6,622 nt of DNA from Candidatus Peregrinibacteria bacterium (GTDB taxonomy: Bacteria > Patescibacteriota > Gracilibacteria > UBA1369 > LOWO2-01-FULL-3). The position numbers and the translations under genes were made by a program. Numbering within the stretch: the stretch's first letter is position 1; the number at the start of each line of letters is the position of its first letter. Shown in pieces: positions 1 through 4,490 of this stretch. Under the pieces are notes generated by a model that had not been told where the DNA came from, ran no database searches, and worked only from the letters and a program-made list of their open reading frames with translations. Location: NCBI GenBank assembly GCA_014728975.1, contig WJKQ01000119.1, forward strand, positions 1 to 6,622, in the 5' to 3' direction.

Positions 1-308
1 CTTAATATACTGATAGAAAAAGGGATTTTTCCTGATCGATCTTTGAAATAATTTTCTAAAATTTTCTTGATGGATTCTTTTAGTTTGTTTTCCTGGATTG
101 ATAGAAGTCTATCGGAAATTTCGATTATTTTTATTGTTCCACCCAGACGATTTTGTAAATTTCCGGCTTCTTCAACTGAAAGATTTGTAAGTTTAAATAT
201 TGCAGTATCATAGTTTAATTCTGCAAGAGATTTTTCCCCGAGTACGGCGATCAATTCCGCAAAGCAGAGGTGTTTTTTTCTTCCCAGTTCAAAAGCGTAT
301 AAATTCAT
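1..308 (-). CDS. Trm11/TrmG10-like RNA methyltransferase, N-terminal part (cut by window edge)
   Basis: The reading frame runs leftward from an ATG at 308-306 and is still open at base 1, so only the first 102 residues are visible. The protein starts MNLYAFELGRKKHLCFAELI, continues with AVLG, and has LGGTIKI at about residues 60-66. This pattern (a Y-F-x-LGR start, a short AEL-x-AVL helix, then LGGT-I-KI) matches the N-terminal THUMP-associated region of Trm11/TrmG10-type tRNA guanine-N2 methyltransferases and the 'putative RNA methylase' proteins common in Archaea and Patescibacteria. The SAM-binding and NPPY catalytic motifs would lie beyond the window, so catalytic function is inferred. 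An in-frame TAA at 320-318 (minus strand) makes ATG 308 the most upstream start. No Shine-Dalgarno is present. The gene diverges from the 55-aa gene at 320. Confidence 0.6.
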   Translation of the reverse strand, partial: MNLYAFELGRKKHLCFAELIAVLGEKSLAELNYDTAIFKLTNLSVEEAGNLQNRLGGTIKIIEISDRLLSIQENKLKESIKKILENYFKDRSGKIPFSISIL

Positions 309-319
309 AAATTAATATT

Positions 320-347
320 ATGTTATATCAAGTTCGTAAAATATCAA
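320..347 (-). promoter_or_regulatory. candidate promoter for the methyltransferase-like gene
   Basis: On the minus strand TTGATA (347-342) is followed after 16 nt by TAACAT (325-320); an overlapping TATAAC (327-322) would leave a 14-nt spacer. Transcription would start near 313-315, giving a leader of only 5-8 nt before ATG 308. The match to sigma70 consensus is moderate. The site lies inside the first codons of the divergent 55-aa gene, so the two starts compete for the same DNA. Confidence 0.3.
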
Positions 348-487
348 TGGAGCAATGGTTTTTGATGATTGCTTTTATATTGAGTCTGATACTTTTTTTC
401 CTGTTTGGGTATGCAGTTTTCAGATATTGGCAGGTTGAGGTTTGCAAAAGCCCGATGGAAACAGGTGATTTTTCAGTAAAAACCTGA
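320..487 (+). CDS. small single-pass membrane protein, 55 aa, unknown function
   Basis: An ATG-to-TGA frame encodes 55 residues. A short basic N-terminus (MLYQVRKISMEQW) is followed by one strongly hydrophobic helix at about residues 13-34, ending near GYAVFRYW, and a polar C-terminus with one Cys. Positive residues before the helix suggest the N-terminus is inside. I do not recognise a family. The coherent topology argues for a real gene: about 12 residues, then one clean transmembrane segment, then a hydrophilic tail with no interrupting stop. The ATG is 11 bp from the divergent methyltransferase start. A possible -10 (TATAAA, 298-303) would place the transcript start near 310. No Shine-Dalgarno is seen. 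It could be a chance ORF, because AT-rich DNA easily encodes hydrophobic stretches. Confidence 0.5.
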   Translation: MLYQVRKISMEQWFLMIAFILSLILFFLFGYAVFRYWQVEVCKSPMETGDFSVKT

Positions 488-568
488 CTGTTATTTTAAA
501 ATTGTTGGAAAAAAACTTTATTTGTAAATAAAAAAAATTTCTTTGCAAGAGTTCATTTAAAAATGTGA

Positions 569-597
569 TTGAGTTTCAGGCTTTCTGAATGTATCTT
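569..597 (+). promoter_or_regulatory. candidate promoter of ssb
   Basis: TTGAGT (569-574) and TATCTT (592-597) are separated by exactly 17 nt. Each matches four of six sigma70 consensus bases. Predicted transcription would begin near 604, about 18 nt before ATG 622. A second -10-like hexamer, TACAAT (603-608), lacks a partner. Confidence 0.35.
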
Positions 598-621
598 GCT
601 TTTACAATTAACCAAAAAATT

Positions 622-1137
622 ATGTCAATGTCGTTGAATAAAGTTCAGCTGATTGGAAATTTGACCCGTGATCCTGAAATGAGGCAGATTCCGGGAGGAC
701 AGGTGGTTACCACGTTCGGAATGGCTACAAATTTGGTCTGGACCGATCAGAGTGGCGAAAGGCAAAGTAAAGCTGAATTTCATAATATCGTTGCCTGGAG
801 AAAGCTGGGGGAAATTTGCGGACAGTATTTAAAGAAAGGAGGTAAGGTTTATATTGAAGGGCGTCTTCAGACCCGCGACTGGGAAGGGGAGGACGGTGTT
901 AAGAGATACAGGACCGAGATAGTCGCTGATAATATGATTATGTTGGATAAAAAAGGCGATAATCCGGGCGGCGGAATGGACACAAGCATGGAAAGAGAAG
1001 CCGGAGGGATTGAAGATTCTTCTTCAGACGATAGTTTTTCAGAAGATGCCAAAGAGCCGGCTTCTAAGAAAACTGCCGGAAAAAATACTAAAAATTCAGA
1101 GGAGGAGGATGTAAAGATTGATGATTTACCATTTTAG
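622..1137 (+). CDS. ssb: single-stranded DNA-binding protein Ssb
   Basis: Ssb coats single-stranded DNA during replication, repair and recombination and recruits partner proteins through its C-terminal tip. The N-terminal OB fold (about residues 1-108) carries the family signature: LNKVQLIGNLTRDPEMR, then FHNIVAWRKLGEICGQYLKKG and VYIEGRLQTRDWE. A low-complexity acidic tail follows (about 109-171), ending DDLPF, the equivalent of the E. coli DDDIPF partner-docking tip. The length of 171 aa is normal. ATG 622 (or ATG 628, two codons later) is preferred over an upstream ATG at 589, because the conserved domain begins directly at MSLNKVQLIG and the extra 11 residues resemble nothing in the family. 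No Shine-Dalgarno precedes it. It is not next to rpsF/rpsR, the usual bacterial neighbours. The structured region at 1144 begins six bases after its stop and may be co-transcribed with it. Confidence 0.95.
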   Translation: MSMSLNKVQLIGNLTRDPEMRQIPGGQVVTTFGMATNLVWTDQSGERQSKAEFHNIVAWRKLGEICGQYLKKGGKVYIEGRLQTRDWEGEDGVKRYRTEIVADNMIMLDKKGDNPGGGMDTSMEREAGGIEDSSSDDSFSEDAKEPASKKTAGKNTKNSEEEDVKIDDLPF

Positions 1138-1143
1138 AAATAA

Positions 1144-1346
1144 GGGACGTCCTATCGAATTTCACATGATAGACCCGTAACGAATGAGGGTGTGAATCAG
1201 AGGTGGACCAGGACGTCCCAACACATCGCTCTTTTTGAGTGGGCTCTTGTTAGCTCCAATAAATTGGACTCAAGTGCATTCCACCAAAGAGCGGTTTGCA
1301 GAGAGATGCCCAACTTTATACTCCTGCAATGTCTGCTGAAAGCAGA
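1144..1346 (+). ncRNA. candidate structured RNA, 5' module (unrecognised family)
   Basis: Several helices can be read directly. GGGACGTCCT (1144-1153) pairs with AGGACGTCCC (1210-1219), 10 bp, enclosing TTCACA (1161-1166) with TGTGAA (1191-1196). CGCTCTTT (1227-1234) pairs with AAAGAGCG (1286-1293), 8 bp, and directly inside it TTGAGT (1235-1240) pairs with ACTCAA (1268-1273). That stem encloses a small hairpin, GGGCT (1241-1245) with AGCTC (1252-1256). TTGCAG (1296-1301) pairs with CTGCAA (1324-1329), and TCTGCT (1332-1337) with AGCAGA (1341-1346). GGTGGA (1202-1207) is complementary to TCCACC (1280-1285); that pairing would cross two of the other helices and form a pseudoknot or an alternative state. 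GC is about 43-52% by line, against about 33% in flanking genes. The strand is inferred from the T-rich linkers downstream. Diagnostic motifs of tmRNA, RNase P RNA, 6S or SRP RNA were not found. Confidence 0.5.
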
Positions 1347-1355
1347 TGCCTCCCT

Positions 1356-1418
1356 ACCGTTCTTTGGTGATTTGTTTTAAAACGGTGCTCACCTCCGTTC
1401 TTTTTGATTTTTGTTTTT
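1356..1418 (+). terminator. possible intrinsic terminator with a competing upstream helix
   Basis: AACGG (1381-1385) can pair with CCGTT (1395-1399) over a 9-nt loop, followed at once by CTTTTTGATTTTTGTTTTT, a terminator-like arrangement. The same AACGGT (1381-1386) is also perfectly complementary to ACCGTT (1356-1361) upstream. The two pairings are mutually exclusive, as in antiterminator/terminator pairs. The 5-bp terminator stem is short, so termination may be weak, or this may simply be part of a larger folded RNA. Confidence 0.4.
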
Positions 1419-1420
1419 GG

Positions 1421-1453
1421 TGCGTTCCCAGGAGTGAACCAGGGGAAACAGCA
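1421..1453 (+). ncRNA. bulged hairpin between two T-rich linkers
   Basis: TGC (1421-1423) and GTTCCC (1424-1429) can pair with GGGAAAC (1443-1449, one bulged A) and GCA (1451-1453), with A1450 unpaired. The stem is about 9 bp with a loop of about 13 nt. It is followed by AATATTTTTG and a longer T-rich tract to 1483, so it could be a second terminator or a domain of the same RNA. It superficially recalls the SRP RNA tip, but the GGAA-type loop is missing. Confidence 0.3.
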
Positions 1454-1485
1454 ATATTTTTGTTGAGTTTGTTTTTGTTTTTTAA

Positions 1486-1618
1486 TCCCTCGCAAACAAT
1501 GTTAGTAAGGAGGGACCTTAACGGTGGCAGAGTTGGGCTGCCATCGAAAAGTAGGGAGTGGCGGCAGAGAGTTTTTTACGCGCTTCTCTGCCATCATTCC
1601 CTGCTTTTCACCGTTAAG
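1486..1618 (+). ncRNA. candidate structured RNA, 3' module: three-way junction with a long hairpin
   Basis: A perfect 10-bp closing helix joins CTTAACGGTG (1517-1526) to CACCGTTAAG (1609-1618). Inside it lie a small hairpin, GCAG (1527-1530) with CTGC (1538-1541), and a long arm. AAAAGTAGGGA (1547-1557) pairs with TCCCTGCTTTT (1598-1608), 11 bp with one G-T pair. The arm continues without a gap through four more pairs, one C/A mismatch and GGCAGAGA (1563-1570) with TCTCTGCC (1585-1592), about 23 pairs plus one mismatch over a 14-nt loop. The arm abuts the closing helix with no unpaired base on its 3' side, as expected for coaxial stacking. Upstream, TCCCTC (1486-1491) can pair with GAGGGA (1510-1515). 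GC is about 50%. It ends about 150 bp before gmk, so it could be a free RNA, a domain of the 5' module's RNA, or a gmk leader. No known family is recognised. Confidence 0.5.
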
Positions 1619-1734
1619 AAAAGTTTATTGGTAGGGAAGTTTTCAAGGAACGAGATATAATTAACTGAAATGAATTAAGTTATTATAGCATTTTTTATAA
1701 GTATTTTCAACTGTCGTAAAACAGTGTTTTTTTG

Positions 1735-1740
1735 TATAAT
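1735..1740 (+). promoter_or_regulatory. -10 element of gmk
   Basis: A perfect TATAAT lies 28 bp before the gmk ATG, predicting a leader of about 20 nt. No good -35 hexamer sits 16-18 nt upstream. Another TATAAT at 1656-1661 is too far away to decide the start. Confidence 0.4.
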
Positions 1741-1767
1741 TCCAAAGAAATCTTGTGTTTTTTTTAT

Positions 1768-2370
1768 ATGTCGTCAAAAGGAGAAAAGTATTTTGGTAAG
1801 CTGTTTTTGATAGTAGGTCCTTCGGGCTCCGGTAAAGGAACCGTTATAAACAGATTCAAAAAAAAATATCCCGGATTTGTTTATCCCGTTTCCTATACAA
1901 CAAGAAAGCCAAGGAAAAATGAAGTTGATGGTGAGGTTTATCATTTTGTTTCAAAAGAAAAGTTTAAGGAAATGATTAGAAATGACGAGCTCCTTGAATA
2001 TGCAATAGTACATTCTGATAATTATTACGGTACTTCAAAAAAAGGAATTTTGGAGCCTTTAATAAAGGGTGCTGTTGTAATGAGGGAGGTTGATATTCAG
2101 GGGTTTCATTCTATAAAGGATCTTATTCCAAATGAAAATTTGGTGTCTATCTTTGTAAAAGTCAGTGGTCTTGATGATTTAAAAAGGAGAATACTTAAAC
2201 GCGGTAAAATGACAGAAGAAGAATTGGATCAGCGTATGAAAAGTGCTCTTGAAGAGATTGTTCAGGCGGATCAATGCGATTATCAGGTTGAAAATAAATG
2301 GAATAAAATCGATGAATGCGTAAGAAATATTGAAGAAATTGTCTTGAAGGAAATAGAGGATTTATATTAA
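1768..2370 (+). CDS. gmk: guanylate kinase
   Basis: Guanylate kinase transfers phosphate from ATP to GMP (or dGMP) to give GDP, an essential cytosolic step in guanine nucleotide supply. The protein is 200 aa, close to the bacterial norm. The P-loop GPSGSGKGT lies at residues 17-25. The GMP-binding segment SYTTRKPRKNEVDGEVYHFV follows at 42-61, then the YYGTS motif at about 86-90. The nucleoside-monophosphate kinase core VVMREVDIQG lies at 103-112, and RRILKRG with the arginine-containing lid at about 140-160. ATG 1768 is chosen because an upstream in-frame TTG (1732) would add 12 unrelated residues and overlap the -10 box. No Shine-Dalgarno is present; a T-run precedes the ATG. A tRNA-Gln gene follows the stop by 17 bp with no terminator between, so the two may be co-transcribed. 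Confidence 0.96.
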   Translation: MSSKGEKYFGKLFLIVGPSGSGKGTVINRFKKKYPGFVYPVSYTTRKPRKNEVDGEVYHFVSKEKFKEMIRNDELLEYAIVHSDNYYGTSKKGILEPLIKGAVVMREVDIQGFHSIKDLIPNENLVSIFVKVSGLDDLKRRILKRGKMTEEELDQRMKSALEEIVQADQCDYQVENKWNKIDECVRNIEEIVLKEIEDLY

Positions 2371-2387
2371 AGTTAATGTCTGATCGA

Positions 2388-2462
2388 TGGGGTGTGGCCA
2401 AGTGGTAAGGCAACGGGTTCTGGTCCCGTGATTCGGGGGTTCGAATCCCTCCACCCCAACCA
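2388..2462 (+). tRNA. tRNA-Gln (anticodon CTG), CCA encoded
   Basis: This is a complete cloverleaf. Acceptor TGGGGTG (2388-2394) pairs with CACCCCA (2452-2458). The D arm GCC...GGC spans 2397-2411. The anticodon stem ACGGG/CCCGT holds loop TTCTGGT, placing CTG at 34-36. The T arm GGGGG-TTCGAAT-CCCTC lies at 2435-2451. Discriminator A2459 is followed by a genomically encoded CCA. The U1-A72 pair is characteristic of glutamine tRNAs. It decodes CAG. It lies just downstream of gmk and probably shares its transcript. Confidence 0.96.
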
Positions 2463-2473
2463 TTCAGAAAACC

Positions 2474-2497
2474 GCGATTTTTTCGTTGCGAAATCGC
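2474..2497. repeat. hairpin between tRNA-Gln and the PH-domain gene
   Basis: GCGATTT (2474-2480) and AAATCGC (2491-2497) form a 7-bp stem with a 10-nt loop. A smaller hairpin, CTTCT (2518-2522) with AGAAG (2527-2531), lies beside it. This is the convergent end of the tRNA transcript and of the minus-strand PH gene, so the pair may help stop transcription from either side. Neither strand shows a strong T-run, so this is a weak terminator at best. Confidence 0.3.
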
Positions 2498-2552
2498 AAA
2501 TTTCTACTTTGGCCGAACTTCTTGATAGAAGACCAGCCAGCTATGATTACTT

Positions 2553-3092
2553 TTATTTAGAGCTGAATGTTTCGTGTGGGATTATTGTTTCCGGGCTTTT
2601 GTTTATTGCGTTTATGCGGGCTTTTTCAATTAAACTTGCGTGCCTGAAGGGATTGGGGAGGCTTCTTAAAATCTTGATACCTTTGATCATCGGGCCTTCA
2701 AGTTTTAATGTTCCAAATTTAAAAATTCTTCCAAAAATACCTTGTGCGACTTTAACGGAACGTATTGTGGCCATATCAATATTGTCAGTTCTTCTGAAGA
2801 TTATTCCGCTGTTCAAGGAAACCTCTTCGGGGGAAATAATGAAATATCGATAATACCAGCTTAGGAAAAAATAAAATAAAAATATTATATTTATTATTAT
2901 GAAAAATATGAGAAAATATAGAGCAAAATCAAATTCCAGCTGAACCTGTCCGCTCGGTGATGTTAAAATTTTTAGAATAAATCTTAATAAAGCCAAGAAT
3001 ATTTCTAAAATAAGGATTTTTACAATCAGAGGAACTATACTCATACGTACTTTATAGCTTTTTTCGAATGTAAAATTTCCCTCTTTTTCCAT
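2553..3092 (-). CDS. membrane protein with a bacterial PH domain (DUF304/YdbS-like)
   Basis: This 179-aa protein has two hydrophobic helices (about residues 19-43 and 55-80) followed by a soluble domain (about 81-165). That domain carries the bPH_2/DUF304 signature: YFIISPEEVSLNSGIIFRR, then NIDMATIRSVKVAQGIFGRIF, KFGTLKLEG and a terminal RSLPNP. The family is membrane-anchored, widespread and poorly characterised. The order 'two TM helices then PH' matches YdbS-like proteins, and the PH domain would sit on the cytoplasmic face if both helices form a hairpin. No enzymatic residues are expected. The ATG at 3092 is not preceded by a Shine-Dalgarno. The gene is monocistronic here and diverges from the 77-aa/DUF4349 unit; both neighbours encode envelope-associated products, which may be coincidental. 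Confidence 0.8.
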   Translation of the reverse strand: MEKEGNFTFEKSYKVRMSIVPLIVKILILEIFLALLRFILKILTSPSGQVQLEFDFALYFLIFFIIINIIFLFYFFLSWYYRYFIISPEEVSLNSGIIFRRTDNIDMATIRSVKVAQGIFGRIFKFGTLKLEGPMIKGIKILRSLPNPFRHASLIEKARINAINKSPETIIPHETFSSK

Positions 3093-3127
3093 TTGTTCTA
3101 TTTTTTAGTGGATTTCATTTGAATATA

Positions 3128-3133
3128 ATTATA
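3128..3133 (-). promoter_or_regulatory. -10 element of the PH-domain gene
   Basis: A perfect TATAAT (minus strand, 3133-3128), preceded directly by TG, lies 35 bp upstream of the ATG and predicts a leader of about 29 nt. The hexamer 17 nt upstream (TTATAA) is a poor -35. Confidence 0.4.
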
Positions 3134-3186
3134 CATATTTCTTTTTGACATTATAATTTTATTTTGGTAGCTTGTTTTAAAGTAAA

Positions 3187-3216
3187 TTGACAAAATAATT
3201 CTAGGAAAAATAATCT
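3187..3216 (+). promoter_or_regulatory. sigma70-type promoter for the 77-aa / DUF4349 unit
   Basis: A perfect TTGACA (3187-3192) is followed after 18 nt by TAATCT (3211-3216). This is the best-matching promoter in the window. Transcription would begin near 3223, about 27 nt before ATG 3250. No comparable promoter sits in front of the DUF4349 gene, so both genes probably depend on this one. Confidence 0.6.
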
Positions 3217-3249
3217 ATCAGTTCAAGTAAATTATTTAACCCAAGTACT

Positions 3250-3483
3250 ATGAATGATGTAGTAAAAGCTTTCGTTGACAAGGTTGAGGCTAAATTTGGA
3301 AAAGCTATAGCCGAGTTAAAGGAAAAAAATGCGGATGTAAGGATTGAAGCGGAGAAAGTGGATTTGAAAAATATGATCGATGAAATTAAAGAAAAAGGGT
3401 ATGAAGCGAGTGAAGAAACGAGAGAAAAATTACAAGAAAAATGGGATGAATTTGAAGCGAAATACAATGAATTATCCGGATAA
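3250..3483 (+). CDS. small, highly charged helical protein, 77 aa, unknown function
   Basis: The 77-residue protein has no signal peptide, transmembrane segment, Cys, Pro or His. Thirty-six residues are charged (15 Lys/Arg, 21 Asp/Glu). Hydrophobic residues recur at helical spacing (VVKAFVDKVEAKF, then LQEKWDEFEAKY), suggesting two or three amphipathic helices or a short coiled coil, possibly broken near the glycine at residue 50. I do not recognise a family. It is the first gene after the strongest promoter in the window and lies 31 bp upstream of the DUF4349 gene on the same strand, which suggests abundant expression and a shared process. DUF4349 itself has a long coiled coil, so a direct partner role is possible but not shown. 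No Shine-Dalgarno precedes the ATG. Confidence 0.75.
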   Translation: MNDVVKAFVDKVEAKFGKAIAELKEKNADVRIEAEKVDLKNMIDEIKEKGYEASEETREKLQEKWDEFEAKYNELSG

Positions 3484-3484
3484 T
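3471..3484. repeat. 14-bp perfect palindrome at the end of the 77-aa gene
   Basis: ATTATCCGGATAAT is its own reverse complement and spans the last codons and TAA stop of the 77-aa gene, 30 bp before the DUF4349 start. It could be a dimeric protein-binding site for the downstream gene, a weak transcript hairpin, or chance. Confidence 0.35.
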
Positions 3485-3514
3485 CAGTAATACCTGGCTT
3501 AATTTCAAAATATT

Positions 3515-4447
3515 ATGTCTGGAAAAAATAAGTTTTTGCTTATTGTTTCTATAGTAGTTCTTGTTTTATTTGTTGCATTTTTTGCAAGTGGTTTTTTTGG
3601 TAAGGAAAAAAGCGGCATCAACCAAATAGGGGGGATGGAGATTGCCTATGATAAGGCTGAATATGAGAAAAGTTCTATACAGGAACAGGCTCCAATGACA
3701 GAATCTCCCAGAACTTTTGCAGTTGATGAAGAGAGTTTTGTGGAGAATGCCGAAGATAGATTGATTATTAGAACCGGCGAACTTTCTTTAATTGTTAATG
3801 ATGTTCGTGATGCCGTTGATATTATTTCCGGTTACGCGGTGAAAAATGAAGGTTTTGTTGTCGGTAGTAATATAAAAAAAGAAGACTTGGAGCTGACAGG
3901 CTGGATCACTGTTAGGATTCCTGTTGAATTATTTGAAGAAAGTATGGAGGAATTTAAAAAATTAGGCGAAGTCGAAAGTGAAAGAACCCGGGGACAGGAT
4001 ATTACAGAAGAGTATATTGATCTGGAGGCACGTTTAAACAATTTAAGGTCTACCGAAGAACAATTTTTGAAAATTATGGATAAAGCAGAGGAAATTGAGG
4101 ATGTGTTAGCTGTCCAAAAAGAGCTTACATGGGTGCGTGAGGAAATAGAAAGGATCGAAGGGCGTCTGAAATATCTTCAGCAAAGTGCTGCTTTATCAAC
4201 TTTGACTGTTTATCTTTCAACGGACCCAAGTACTTTGCCTGTAATCGATGATGATGAAAAATGGAAACCCCTTGCAGTATTTAAAAATGCATTAAGGTCG
4301 CTTCTTGAATTCGGAAAGGGGATTGTTAATGTTTTAATATGGATCGGCGTTTACATTCCGGTAATTGCTGTAGTGGTTTTGATTGTTTGGGGAATCCGAC
4401 GTGGATTAAATAGGCATAAAAAGAACAGAAAGAAGCATAAAAAGTAA
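3515..4447 (+). CDS. DUF4349-domain membrane protein
   Basis: The 310-aa protein has an N-terminal hydrophobic anchor (about residues 6-28, no lipobox Cys), a polar linker, and the DUF4349 region from about 79. That region includes RLIIRTGELSLIVNDV, then WITVRIPVELFEESMEEFKKLG and a conserved-looking segment around GQDITEEYIDLEARLNNL. A charged coiled coil follows (about 164-222), then a LSTLTVYLS strand, a second transmembrane helix (about 271-294) and a very basic tail ending KKNRKKHKK. This anchor / beta-rich domain / coiled coil / C-terminal TM plan is typical of DUF4349 proteins, whose molecular function is not established. With a cytoplasmic basic tail the domain would face outside the membrane. 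The gene probably shares the transcript of the 77-aa gene. No Shine-Dalgarno precedes the ATG. Confidence 0.85.
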   Translation: MSGKNKFLLIVSIVVLVLFVAFFASGFFGKEKSGINQIGGMEIAYDKAEYEKSSIQEQAPMTESPRTFAVDEESFVENAEDRLIIRTGELSLIVNDVRDAVDIISGYAVKNEGFVVGSNIKKEDLELTGWITVRIPVELFEESMEEFKKLGEVESERTRGQDITEEYIDLEARLNNLRSTEEQFLKIMDKAEEIEDVLAVQKELTWVREEIERIEGRLKYLQQSAALSTLTVYLSTDPSTLPVIDDDEKWKPLAVFKNALRSLLEFGKGIVNVLIWIGVYIPVIAVVVLIVWGIRRGLNRHKKNRKKHKK

Positions 4448-4466
4448 CTTTCTTGTGGTTTTTGTT

Positions 4467-4490
4467 AAAGACTAAGGAATTAGTCTCTTT
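4467..4490. terminator. convergent terminator hairpin overlapping the asnS stop
   Basis: AGACTAA (4469-4475) pairs with TTAGTCT (4480-4486) around a GGAA loop. Flanking AAA/TTT can extend it by three pairs with one bulge. It sits between the converging DUF4349 and asnS genes, and the asnS TAG (4474-4472) lies inside the stem. On the plus strand it is followed by CTTTATCGTTCTTG, only moderately T-rich. On the minus strand it is followed by TTTAAC. Confidence 0.5.

Noticed and set aside
1192..1380. Open frame of 62 codons in the ncRNA region, plus strand
   Set aside because: The composition shows no domain or topology, it lies exactly on the complementary helices, and GTG 1192 has no supporting signal. 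RNA structure explains the sequence better.
1387..1406. CTCACCTCC followed by a T-run resembles the 3' end of 16S rRNA
   Set aside because: The universally conserved 16S helix 44/45 sequence (GTCGTAACAAGG and neighbours) is absent upstream; the match is only eight to nine bases.
1346..1660. Open frame of 104 codons, plus strand
   Set aside because: It spans T-rich linkers (giving Phe/Leu runs) and the three-way junction, resembles no family, and the helices would impose the constraint instead.
2491..2510. AATTTCTACTTTGG resembles part of a Cas12a direct repeat
   Set aside because: There is a single copy, no spacer-repeat periodicity and no cas genes; the resemblance is to an AT-rich hexamer or two.
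2392..2853. Open frame of 153 codons, plus strand
   Set aside because: It begins inside tRNA-Gln and continues antisense to the PH-domain gene, which has a recognisable family signature.
3145..3157. TTGACA and TATAAT both present on the plus strand
   Set aside because: They are separated by a single base, so they cannot be the -35 and -10 of one promoter. The TTGACA at 3187 has a properly spaced partner instead.
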